Assembly (NCBI GenBank): GCA_900319635.1
Contig: ONPF01000019.1
Coordinates: forward strand, 1 to 64,000
DNA length: 64,000 nt
Source: an uncultured Eubacteriales bacterium
GTDB taxonomy: Bacteria; Bacillota; Clostridia; Oscillospirales; Oscillospiraceae
Direction of reading: 5' to 3'
Shown here: piece by piece, positions 48,099 to 55,420 of the stretch
How the letters are laid out: every line of letters starts with the position of its first letter
Position numbering within the stretch: the stretch's first letter is position 1
Notes under the pieces: model-generated
Database searches by the model: none
What the model saw: only the letters and a program-made list of their open reading frames with translations
What the model was told of the DNA's origin: nothing
Program-made: the position numbers and the translations under genes

Positions 48099-49054
48099 AG
48101 CACTGCCCGGTGGCAGAGCTCCAGCGCCGGCAGCAGCTGCGCCGGGGCGACCGTCAGCGTCACGCAGCTCTCGCCGGTCTCGGCGCCCCGCACCGGGATC
48201 CCGCTGTGCTCCAGCTGTTCTGCCAGGACGCGCAGCAGGGCCTCGTTCGCCGCCCGCCCCACCAGGGTGACGGCGCTGCGCCCCTCGTCCCGGGTGACCC
48301 CGGCGAGGGCAGGGCGCTCCGCCTCCGCAAGCCGGCGCACCAGGGAGCCCTCCCCCGCCCGGAAGGACGAGAGCAGATGCAGGGGCAGCCCCTTTTCCAT
48401 GGCCAGGCGCACCGAGCCCGGGTGCAGCACCTGGGAGCCTGCCTCCGCCAGGCGCAGCATATCCCGGCAGTCGATCTCCCGCAGGAGCCTTGCGCTGGGG
48501 AGCAGGCGGGGGTCGGCGGTGTAAATGCCGTCCACATCGGTGTAGATTTCACAGCGCTCCGCGTCCAGGGCGGCGGCCAGCGCCACCGCCGTGGTGTCGG
48601 AGCCGCCGCGGCCCAGGGTGGTCACATCCTCCGCGGGCGAGATGCCCTGGAAGCCCGCCACCACGGCGACCTCCCCGGCGTCCAGAGAAGCCCGGAGACG
48701 GGCGGGGTCGATCTCCCGGATGGCGGCCTCGCCGTGACGGGCGTCGGTATGGATCCCGGCCTGCCAGCCGGAAAAGGAGCGGGCGGGGAGCCCCAGGCTC
48801 AAAAGCTGGATGGCCATCAGGGCGGCGGAGCGCTGCTCGCCGGTGGCCATCAGGGCGTCCAGCTCCCGCCGGGGCGGATGGGGGTGGATCCGGCGGGCGG
48901 TCTCCAGCAGCTCATCGGTGCTGTCCCCCGCGGCGGAGACCACCACGACCAGCGCATTCCCCCGCCGCCGCGCCTCGGCGCAGATCCCTGCCGCCCGGCG
49001 CAGCCGCGCCCCGTCCGCCAGGGAACTGCCGCCGAATTTTTGTACGATCAACAT
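48080..49054 (-). CDS. lysC: Aspartate kinase, short form
   Basis: A 324-residue enzyme starting the aspartate family pathway (aspartyl phosphate). N-terminal kinase motif LIVQKFGGSSLADG, VVVVSAAGDSTDELL, GFQGISPAEDVTTLGRGGSDTTAVALAAAL and the IYTDVDGIYTADPR active-site strand are intact. Standard aspartokinases have about 400 residues with two ACT domains; here only about 80 residues follow the kinase fold, enough for one ACT domain (about 240-320, EHSGIPVRGAETGESCVTLTV). Feedback control may therefore differ. The C-terminal LEEMKK coincides with the repeat element E2. Confidence 0.88.
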   Translation of the reverse strand: MLIVQKFGGSSLADGARLRRAAGICAEARRRGNALVVVVSAAGDSTDELLETARRIHPHPPRRELDALMATGEQRSAALMAIQLLSLGLPARSFSGWQAGIHTDARHGEAAIREIDPARLRASLDAGEVAVVAGFQGISPAEDVTTLGRGGSDTTAVALAAALDAERCEIYTDVDGIYTADPRLLPSARLLREIDCRDMLRLAEAGSQVLHPGSVRLAMEKGLPLHLLSSFRAGEGSLVRRLAEAERPALAGVTRDEGRSAVTLVGRAANEALLRVLAEQLEHSGIPVRGAETGESCVTLTVAPAQLLPALELCHRAVLEEMKK

Positions 49055-49313
49055 GGGAATTCCTCCAGTGGCCGGAAGCTCCGGCCACTCCATTCTATAC
49101 AAAACGCGCGAAATCCGTGCGGCGCATAAAACAAAGACCGGCTGGAAAACTAAACTGGAAAAACACCTCATCCGTCATCCGGCTTGCGTGAGACGCCGGA
49201 TGCCACCTTCCCCTCAAGGGGAAGGCAAAGCGGAAACGGGGGGAATCTCATCCGTCAGCCGCCTTCCGTGGGACGGCGTGACCGGAGCGCTTTGATTTTG
49301 GGGAGGCGAGGGC
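49055..49313. repeat. Intergenic region with two CATCCG double-hairpin repeats
   Basis: 49167-49226: CTCATCCGTCATCCG, CGGATGCCACC, TTCCCCTCAAGGGGAAGG. 49247-49284: CTCATCCGTCAGCCGCC ... GGCG without the second hairpin. No gene seen. Confidence 0.75.
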
Positions 49314-50384
49314 ATGGAGCAGCAGGCACGAAAGCTTTTGAATCTGGCGCTGCGCCTGGGGCTTGTCGTAGGCACGCTGTGGCTCACGGCGCGCTTTCTG
49401 CTGCCCTGGGCGGCGCCGCTGCTGCTGTCCTTCGCCATCGCCGGGGCGATGGAGCCCCTGGTGCGGCTGCTGGTGCGCCACCGCTGGCGGCGGGGACTGG
49501 CGGCGGGGCTCACCAGTCTCACGGTGCTGGCGCTGCTGATCTGGGGGCTCAGCGCCCTGGCCGCCTGGGGCGCGTCCGCCGCCGGCGAGCTGGCCGGACG
49601 GCTCCCCTCCCTGCTGGCGGGGCTCTCGGAGAGCCTGGATCGGCAGGAGGAGCGGCTTTTGCGCCTGATCGCCCAGGCGCCGGAGGAGCTGTCCGACACG
49701 CTGCGCCTGGCGCTGGACGCCATGGGGGACTGGCTTTACAGCCTGCCGGCGGAGCTGGGCCGCTGGGCGCTGGACGCCCTGCGGCGCCTTGCCCAGCGCA
49801 GCCCGGACGTGCTGCTCTTCGCCGTCACCGCCGGGATCGGCAGCTATTTCTGCTCCGCCTCCTGGCCGCGGCTGCTGGCCTTTCTGGCCGCCCAGATCCC
49901 GGAGGACTGGAAGCGGCGGCTGAGCGGCCTGGGCGCCGATCTGAAGGGGAGCCTGGGGGGCTGGCTCCGGGCGCAGCTCATTTTGATGGGCATCACCTTC
50001 TGCGAGCTGCTGGCGGCCTTCTGGCTGCTGGGGATCGGAAGCGCCCCGGGGATGGCGGCACTCACCGCCTTTGTGGACGCGCTGCCCCTCTTCGGCACGG
50101 GGATCATCCTGGCGCCCTGGGCGCTGGGCTGCCTGCTGCTGGGGCAGAGCTCCCGGGGCCTGGGGCTGCTGATCGCCTGGATCGCGGTGAGCCTGGTGCG
50201 CAACTGCATCGAGGCCAAGCTCCTGGGCGATCAGATCGGCCTGCACCCCCTGGCCTCTCTCGCGGCCATGTATGTGGGCTGGCAGGTCTGGAGCGTGTGG
50301 GGGATGCTGCTTTTCCCGGTGCTGCTGGTGACGGCCCAGCAGCTCAACGATCGGGGCGTCGTGCGGTTATGGCGGAAGGTTTAA
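49314..50384 (+). CDS. ytvI: Sporulation integral membrane protein YtvI (AI-2E/PerM family)
   Basis: A 356-residue protein with about eight membrane helices: a double hairpin at the N-terminus, an amphipathic central segment (about 100-170), and a C-terminal block of four helices including DALPLFGTGIILAPWAL and VRNCIEAKLLGDQIGLHPL, both strong YtvI/AI-2E family marks. In Bacillus and Clostridia YtvI is sporulation-linked, exact role unsettled. It stands alone between two repeats and the XRE module. RBS GGGGAGGCGAGGGC. Confidence 0.85.
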   Translation: MEQQARKLLNLALRLGLVVGTLWLTARFLLPWAAPLLLSFAIAGAMEPLVRLLVRHRWRRGLAAGLTSLTVLALLIWGLSALAAWGASAAGELAGRLPSLLAGLSESLDRQEERLLRLIAQAPEELSDTLRLALDAMGDWLYSLPAELGRWALDALRRLAQRSPDVLLFAVTAGIGSYFCSASWPRLLAFLAAQIPEDWKRRLSGLGADLKGSLGGWLRAQLILMGITFCELLAAFWLLGIGSAPGMAALTAFVDALPLFGTGIILAPWALGCLLLGQSSRGLGLLIAWIAVSLVRNCIEAKLLGDQIGLHPLASLAAMYVGWQVWSVWGMLLFPVLLVTAQQLNDRGVVRLWRKV

Positions 50385-50425
50385 GGTTTCAGTTTTCAGA
50401 GTTCAGAAAGAGCCGGCTGGATAAG

Positions 50426-50473
50426 CAAAATAGACAGCGGGGATCGTGAAAACACATCCTCGCTGTCTATTTG
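50426..50473 (-). terminator. Terminator of the XRE gene
   Basis: AAATAGACAGCG/CGCTGTCTATTT with inner GAT/ATC pair. The arm TTTCAGTTTTCAGAGTTCAG (50386-50408) after the ytvI stop lies just behind. Confidence 0.75.
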
Positions 50474-50682
50474 TTCCGCCTGGGATTGTTGGTCTGCTTG
50501 AGCAGGTAGTCGATACTGACCTTGTAGTAATCGGCCAGCCGGATCAGAAGCTCGTCCGTCAGCGGCTGGGTACCGGTCTCCACATAGCTGTATTTTCGCT
50601 GCGTGATCCCGATGGCATCCGCGATCTGCTGCTGCGTCAGATCCGCGTCCTCCCGCAGATCTTTTATTCTGTTCGGCGTCAT
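50467..50682 (-). CDS. XRE-family repressor, 71 residues
   Basis: A single Cro/C1-type HTH domain: NRIKDLREDADLTQQQIADAIGITQRKYSYVETGTQPLTDELLIRLADYYKVSIDYLL. ATG 50682 is preferred (GGGTG six bases upstream); GTG 50691 and ATG 50688 are in-frame alternatives. It is divergent from a small membrane protein gene, and the spacer has two palindromic operators of the form A/TTAGATA-N5-TATCTA, one covering the partner gene promoter. It almost certainly represses both directions. Confidence 0.87.
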   Translation of the reverse strand: MTPNRIKDLREDADLTQQQIADAIGITQRKYSYVETGTQPLTDELLIRLADYYKVSIDYLLKQTNNPRRNK

Positions 50683-50718
50683 AGGCATCACCCAAGCATA
50701 GGATGCTCAAACTATAGC

Positions 50719-50737
50719 ATAGATAAAAATTATCTAT
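50719..50737. promoter_or_regulatory. XRE operator O1
   Basis: Palindrome ATAGATA-AAAAT-TATCTAT. It lies just upstream of the -10-like TATAGT used by the XRE gene on the minus strand. Confidence 0.75.
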
Positions 50738-50765
50738 TGACTTTTAGATAAAATCTATCTAAAAT
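50737..50765 (+). promoter_or_regulatory. Promoter of the small membrane protein gene, covered by operator O2
   Basis: TTGACT (50737-50742), 17-base spacer, TAAAAT (50760-50765). The palindrome TTAGATA-AAATC-TATCTAA (50744-50762) fills the spacer and overlaps the -10. O1 and O2 centres are 25 bp apart. Confidence 0.8.
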
Positions 50766-50864
50766 TGGGGTGCAGAGCGAGGGGAAAGCAAAGTCTTTCC
50801 CCCGGTTTTGCCGTGAAATAGGGCGGCACGGGATTCTGCTCAAAACAAGAGAGGAGAAAGAAAA

Positions 50865-51089
50865 ATGGATCTATTCGGAGATTTCTGGTATGTATGGGTA
50901 CTGCCCTTTGTCGGCGGCATCATCTGGTATCTGATCACCAAGGCGGCCGCCTGCGGCGCACCCTCTTCCGTGTCTCCTGCCGGAGACGGCGGCAAGCTCT
51001 GCCAGTGGATCGCCACCAGCTACCACATCGCGTTGCTCTTTGACGCAAACGACGTCTGCACCGGCATCACCCACGAGGTAAAGGTCTGA
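50865..51089 (+). CDS. Small membrane protein under XRE control, function unknown
   Basis: A 74-residue protein. An N-terminal aromatic membrane helix (residues 3-27, LFGDFWYVWVLPFVGGIIWYLI) is followed by a soluble tail with three Cys. ATG 50865 has a strong GAGAGGAG RBS. The roughly 95-base leader contains a GGGGAAAG/CTTTCCCC hairpin. Size, single helix and tight repression are compatible with a type I/II-like toxin, a phage- or stress-induced effector or a plain regulator; no family recognised. Confidence 0.7.
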   Translation: MDLFGDFWYVWVLPFVGGIIWYLITKAAACGAPSSVSPAGDGGKLCQWIATSYHIALLFDANDVCTGITHEVKV

Positions 51090-51132
51090 AAGAACCGGCG
51101 ATCCCGGAACAAAATTCCATCCATTTCGTCCA

Positions 51133-51166
51133 ATATCCGGTACTCCCGACAGGGGGTACCGGATTT
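51133..51166 (+). terminator. Terminator before the motor operon
   Basis: ATCCGGTACTCCC/GGGGGTACCGGAT, loop GACA. Its right arm abuts the next -35. Confidence 0.75.
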
Positions 51167-51193
51167 GACACGTTGCGCGCTTTTTGCTACAAT
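51165..51193 (+). promoter_or_regulatory. Promoter of the motor pair
   Basis: Consensus TTGACA (51165-51170), 17-base spacer, TACAAT (51188-51193). Confidence 0.9.
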
Positions 51194-51223
51194 AAAGAAA
51201 CTTTCAGACAGGAGGGATTGCCG

Positions 51224-52189
51224 ATGAACAATCTGGGAAATATGCCGACCGCCGGCCTGGTGGTCATGATCATCATTGGGCTGCTGTTTATCCTGGCGGT
51301 GCTGCTGCTGTTCCACGTCTATCTGCGCTATAAGCTGCTGGCGGGCAAGGCCAAGGGCGACCCGGAGAAGGTGCGCGGCTTCCGCGCCGCGGTGCTGGCG
51401 GAATATACCAACGCCTACCAGAAATACGGCCAGGACACCAACACCCCCGCCATCATCACCGACACCGTGGCGGCCAAGCTCTCGGGACTGCTGTTCTGCG
51501 AGCGCTTTCTGAATAATGCCGTGTCCCTTTTCGTCACCCTGGGTCTCTTCGGCACCTTCCTTGGTCTGAGCCTTTCGGTGGCCTCGCTGACGGAGCTGCT
51601 GCGCTACTCCAGCGGGGAGGACTGGCTCTCCGTCATGGACAGCGTGGGCGGCGGCCTGCTCTCCGCCCTGTCGGGCATGGGCGTGGCCTTCTACACCTCC
51701 CTGGTGGGCGCGGGCTGCTCGATTCTGCTCACGATCCTGAAGACCGTCTTCAACCCCCAGGCCGCCCGGGAGCAGATGGAGACCCGGATGGAGCTCTGGC
51801 TTGACACCGAAGTAGCCCCCGAGCTCTACACCGAGGCCGCCAAGAACGACTCTGACCTGGTACGGCGCATGATCGCGGCGCTCAAGTCCGCCTCCGACGA
51901 TTTCGGCACCGCCACCAAGGGCGCCTCGCTTGCCCTGGTGCAGGCCGCCAAGGAGAACCGGGACGCGCTGACCGCCTGGGACAAGAGCCTGGAGAAATTC
52001 AACGAGGGCGTCCACGACTTTGCCGAGGTGGACTATAACCTGCGCGGCAGCGTGGAGCGCATGGATCTTGCGGTGCGGGATCTGGCCGGCGCCATGCGGG
52101 AAATCAACCGCCGCATGGAGGGCGGCAGCGGAAGCGGCAAGCACGCCAAGCCCGCGGAGCCTGCGCCCAGCGGAGGGCCCCAGGCATGA
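51224..52189 (+). CDS. MotA/TolQ/ExbB-like proton channel subunit (ZorA-like)
   Basis: A 321-residue inner-membrane protein with three helices (about 10-33, 97-122, 148-175) spaced like TolQ/ExbB. The second holds VTLGLFGTFLGLSLSVASL and the third GMGVAFYTSLVGAGCSILLTIL, the conserved Gly/Thr pattern of the MotA/TolQ/ExbB ion path. A basic-acidic cytosolic loop (34-96) precedes. The tail (186-321) is a predicted coiled coil (ETRMELWLDTEV, SDDFGTATKGASLALVQAAKEN). RBS GGAGGGATTGCCG. It overlaps the OmpA partner by 4 bases. No flagellar, Tol or Ton genes are nearby. Confidence 0.85.
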   Translation: MNNLGNMPTAGLVVMIIIGLLFILAVLLLFHVYLRYKLLAGKAKGDPEKVRGFRAAVLAEYTNAYQKYGQDTNTPAIITDTVAAKLSGLLFCERFLNNAVSLFVTLGLFGTFLGLSLSVASLTELLRYSSGEDWLSVMDSVGGGLLSALSGMGVAFYTSLVGAGCSILLTILKTVFNPQAAREQMETRMELWLDTEVAPELYTEAAKNDSDLVRRMIAALKSASDDFGTATKGASLALVQAAKENRDALTAWDKSLEKFNEGVHDFAEVDYNLRGSVERMDLAVRDLAGAMREINRRMEGGSGSGKHAKPAEPAPSGGPQA

Positions 52190-53280
52190 GAAGGCAGTTT
52201 AAGGGCCGCTCCGAGGCCTTTGTCCGCTCCAACGACGGGGAACAGGGCTTCTGGCCCAGCTACGCGGACATGATGTCCGCCGTGGCGCTGATCCTGTTTT
52301 TCGTGATGCTGCTGAGCTACATCCAGAACCTCATCACCGGCAACAACCTGCAGAACACCAAGGCCGCTCTGGAGGAGACGGAGGAGCGTCTGACCGCCAC
52401 CCAGACCCTGCTGACGGAGACGCGCCTGCATCTGACCGAGACCCAGGAGGAGCTGCGGGGCACCCAGGAGGAGCTCTCCGCCACGCAGATCGAGCTGCAG
52501 GACACCCAGGCAAGCCTTTCGCTGACCCTGCAGCAGGTGGCGGACGCCCAGGCACAGCTGGACAAGGTCACGGTGGATCTGGACGCCGCCAAGCTCACCT
52601 TGGTTCAGCAGCAGCAGGAGCTGGCCGGCCAGAACCGGCTGCTGAACGAGCAGCGGGCGCTGATCGCCGACCAGGAGGAGTACATGAAGGCCGCCGCCGA
52701 GGAGCTGATGGCCATGCGCAGCCAGATGCAGACCATCGCGGTGCTGCGCCTGTCGATCCTGGAGCAGATCCGGGACAGCATGGTGAGGGTCATGGGCGAC
52801 GCCTCCAAGGTCACCATCGGGGATAACGGCAACATCATGCTCAGCGAGAGCATTCTTTTCGACGTGGGCTCCTCCGAGATCAAGGAGGAGGCCAAGCCCG
52901 CCCTGGATCAGCTGATCGACGTGTTTGTGGTCTTCCTCTCCGACGAGGAAAACGCCAAATATGTGGACACCATCGTCATTTCCGGCCACACGGACAGCAC
53001 CGGGACGGACGAAAGCAACCGCATCCTCTCCACCGACCGGGCCAACGCCGTGCTGGGCTATCTGCTGACGGGCAAGAACGGCAAGCTGAACCCCTACGCC
53101 CGCTACTTCTGCGCCTCCGGCTACGGCGAGACCCGCCCCGTGCAGTCCAACGCCACCGATGCCGGTCGCGCCGCCAACCGGCGCATCGAGATCTCCGTTA
53201 TCCTGCGGGACGACAGCGTCATGCAGATCGTGGAGAGCTACCTGGACATCGAGCCGCCCAAGCTGCCCGGCGGGAATTAA
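52186..53280 (+). CDS. MotB/OmpA-like stator partner with a long coiled-coil stalk (ZorB-like)
   Basis: A 364-residue protein. The N-terminus carries FWPSYADMMSAVALILFFVML, with Asp28 at the start of the single helix (about 30-50), the proton-binding position in MotB/TolR/ZorB. Residues 56-190 form a regular coiled coil built of short repeats (TQEELRGTQEELSATQIELQ). An OmpA/MotB peptidoglycan-binding domain follows (about 210-340: DVGSSEI, SGHTDSTGTDESN, LSTDRANAVLGYL, GYGETRPV, AANRRIEI). The stalk, about 20 nm if straight, is much longer than in ZorB. Together with the preceding gene it would form a 5:2-type rotary or stator motor. Confidence 0.88.
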   Translation: MRRQFKGRSEAFVRSNDGEQGFWPSYADMMSAVALILFFVMLLSYIQNLITGNNLQNTKAALEETEERLTATQTLLTETRLHLTETQEELRGTQEELSATQIELQDTQASLSLTLQQVADAQAQLDKVTVDLDAAKLTLVQQQQELAGQNRLLNEQRALIADQEEYMKAAAEELMAMRSQMQTIAVLRLSILEQIRDSMVRVMGDASKVTIGDNGNIMLSESILFDVGSSEIKEEAKPALDQLIDVFVVFLSDEENAKYVDTIVISGHTDSTGTDESNRILSTDRANAVLGYLLTGKNGKLNPYARYFCASGYGETRPVQSNATDAGRAANRRIEISVILRDDSVMQIVESYLDIEPPKLPGGN

Positions 53281-53293
53281 ATGATTTGACCGG

Positions 53294-53328
53294 AAAAGGA
53301 GGTGCGGTTCCCCGCAGCTCCTTTTTTC
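53294..53328 (+). terminator. Terminator of the motor operon
   Basis: AAAAGGAGGTGCGG pairs with CCGCAGCTCCTTTTTT. Confidence 0.9.
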
Positions 53329-53396
53329 GCGGCACGCGGGAAAAACCCGGTGCATTTTTTGCACTGCTGTGGTATGCTGGTATTGAGGTGAAGCCA

Positions 53397-54071
53397 ATGA
53401 GACTTCTGTATGCCGAGGATGAAAAATCCCTGGCCAGGGCGGTCTGCGCCATCCTGGTGAAGAACAACTATTCCGTGGACGTAGTCTACGACGGTCTCAG
53501 CGCCTTGGACTATCTGGAGACGGAGAACTACGACGGGGCGATCCTGGACGTGATGATGCCGAAGCTGGACGGGATCCAGGTGCTCCGGCGGATGCGTGCC
53601 CGGGGGGACAGGACCCCTGTGCTGCTGCTCACCGCCAAGTCCGAGATCGACGACCGGGTGGAGGGGCTGGACAGCGGCGCAAACGACTATCTGACCAAGC
53701 CCTTTGACATGAAGGAGCTGCTGGCGCGGATCCGGGCGATGACCCGGGTGCTCTCCGTCCAGCCGGACAAGACCATCCGCTTCGGCAGCGTCAGCCTGGA
53801 CTGTGAGAGCTTTGATCTCGCCGGCCCCGGCGGCAGCTGCAAGCTGGCGGGCAAGGAATTTCAGATGATGGAGATGCTGATGCGCAATCCTCGGAAGCTG
53901 ATCTCCACCGAGGCCTTCATGGATCGGATCTGGGGCTATGACAGCGAGGCGGAGCTGAACATCGTCTGGGTCTACATCTCCATGCTGCGCAAGAAACTGA
54001 AGAGTATTGACGCGGACATCGAGATCAAGGCCCAGCGGGGCCTGGGCTATTACCTGGAGGCGCAGAAATGA
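53397..54071 (+). CDS. OmpR/PhoB-family response regulator
   Basis: A 224-residue two-component regulator. Receiver domain: acidic pocket Glu7-Asp8, phosphoacceptor Asp51 in ILDVMMPKLDG, Thr79 region LLLTAKSE, Lys101 in LTKPFD. The C-terminal winged helix (about 125-222) has the typical LAGKEFQMMEMLMRNPRKLISTEAFMDRIWGYD and the recognition/wing NIVWVYISMLRKKLKS ... AQRGLGYYLE. ATG 53397 after GAGGTGAAGCCA. It is translationally coupled to the kinase gene. Confidence 0.93.
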   Translation: MRLLYAEDEKSLARAVCAILVKNNYSVDVVYDGLSALDYLETENYDGAILDVMMPKLDGIQVLRRMRARGDRTPVLLLTAKSEIDDRVEGLDSGANDYLTKPFDMKELLARIRAMTRVLSVQPDKTIRFGSVSLDCESFDLAGPGGSCKLAGKEFQMMEMLMRNPRKLISTEAFMDRIWGYDSEAELNIVWVYISMLRKKLKSIDADIEIKAQRGLGYYLEAQK

Positions 54072-55366
54072 TCCGAAAGCTGCGCAAAAAATTTCTCCTG
54101 GCGGCCCTTGTCGCCGTATTTCTGGTGCTGCTGGTGCTGATCGGCGCCATCAATATCCTCAACTACCGGAGCCTTGTGGCCGAGGCGGACGAGACCCTGC
54201 AGATCCTGGCTTCCAACGGGGGTGCCTTCCCCCGGCAGATGTTCCGGGAGCAGGATCTGCCTCCCGCGCCGGGGGAGGGACAGGAGCCCCTGAGCCCTCC
54301 GCCGGAGGACGGGCGGGAGCCCTTTGAGGAGCGGCGGGGCGGCTACGGGGAGCTGGCCTACCAGTCCCGCTTTTTTACCGCCTGGTTCGACGGGGAGGGG
54401 GCCCTCTCCCGCCTGGATCTGGAGAATCTGGCCTCTCTGACGGAGGCGGAGGCCGCTTCGCTTGCGGAGGAGGTCTACGCTGCCGGCCGGGAGCGGGGCT
54501 TCTCCGGGGACTATCGCTACTGCCGCACGGAGCTCGGCGGGGAGACCATGCTGCTGCTGCTCAACTGCCAGCGGGAGCTCGCCACCTTCCGCAGCTTCCT
54601 CTATGCCAGCGTCGGGATCTCCCTGGCGGGCGTCCTGGGGGTCTTCCTGCTGCTGTGGCTCTTCTCCGGCCGGATCGTGCGCCCCATCGCGGAGAGCTAC
54701 GAGAAGCAGCGCCGCTTCATCACCGACGCGGGGCACGAGCTGAAGACCCCCATCGCCATCATCCAGGCGGACGCGGATGTGCTGGAGTCCGAGCAGGAGG
54801 GGGAAAACGAGTGGATCTCCGACATCCGCAGGCAGACCCGGCGGCTCACGGAGCTCACCGCCGATCTCGTTTACCTCTCCCGCATGGAGGAGGAGAAGCC
54901 CAGCCTTCGGATGCAGGAGCTCTCCCTCTCCGAGCTCGTGGAGGAGACCGCCCGCTCCTTCCAGGCGCCGGCGCGTGCAAAGGGCAAGCGCTTTCAGTCC
55001 GCCGTCGCGCCGGATCTGCACATGACCGGCGACGCAAACGCCCTGGCAAAGCTGGCCTCCATCCTGCTGGACAACGCCATGAAATATTCCCCCGAGGGCG
55101 GCAGCGTGGAGCTGCGCCTGGAGAGAAGCGGCAAAAACGCCCGGCTCTCGGTGAAAAACAGCACGGCGCCCCGGGAAAAGGGGAACGCCGACCAGCTCTT
55201 TGCCCGCTTTACCCGGGAGGACGAGTCCCGCAGCTCGGAGACCGGCGGCTTCGGCCTGGGCCTTGCCATCGCCAAGGCCGTGACGGAGGCGCACCGGGGC
55301 AGGATCCACGCCCAGTCCGAGGACGGCGCCTCTCTCACCGTGACGGCGGAGCTGCCGCTGGCATAG
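54068..55366 (+). CDS. Sensor histidine kinase
   Basis: A 432-residue two-pass kinase: membrane helices about 8-30 and 183-202 enclose a roughly 150-residue extracellular sensor with a Pro/Glu-rich loop. H-box FITDAGHELKTPIAII with His223; N box LLDNAMKYSPEGG; G boxes GFGLGLAIAKAV. Start overlaps the regulator stop (ATGA). It lies between the motor pair and the VTC/DUF4956 cluster and could serve either. The sensed signal is unknown. Confidence 0.92.
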   Translation: MIRKLRKKFLLAALVAVFLVLLVLIGAINILNYRSLVAEADETLQILASNGGAFPRQMFREQDLPPAPGEGQEPLSPPPEDGREPFEERRGGYGELAYQSRFFTAWFDGEGALSRLDLENLASLTEAEAASLAEEVYAAGRERGFSGDYRYCRTELGGETMLLLLNCQRELATFRSFLYASVGISLAGVLGVFLLLWLFSGRIVRPIAESYEKQRRFITDAGHELKTPIAIIQADADVLESEQEGENEWISDIRRQTRRLTELTADLVYLSRMEEEKPSLRMQELSLSELVEETARSFQAPARAKGKRFQSAVAPDLHMTGDANALAKLASILLDNAMKYSPEGGSVELRLERSGKNARLSVKNSTAPREKGNADQLFARFTREDESRSSETGGFGLGLAIAKAVTEAHRGRIHAQSEDGASLTVTAELPLA

Positions 55367-55371
55367 AATAC

Positions 55372-55407
55372 GAAAACGGGATCCGGAGCGAATCCGGATC
55401 CCGTTTG
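55372..55407. terminator. Shared terminator between the kinase and DUF4353-like genes
   Basis: AAACGGGATCCGGA/TCCGGATCCCGTTT between convergent genes. Confidence 0.85.
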
Positions 55408-55420
55408 CTGTGTGTTTTGT

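Noticed and set aside
52360..52600. Tandem DNA repeats in the MotB-like gene
   Set aside because: They encode the heptad-like coiled coil in frame; not an independent DNA repeat.
51224..53280. Complete Zorya anti-phage system
   Set aside because: ZorA- and ZorB-like genes only; no ZorC, ZorD or ZorE and no nuclease or helicase follows, so a defence call is not supported.
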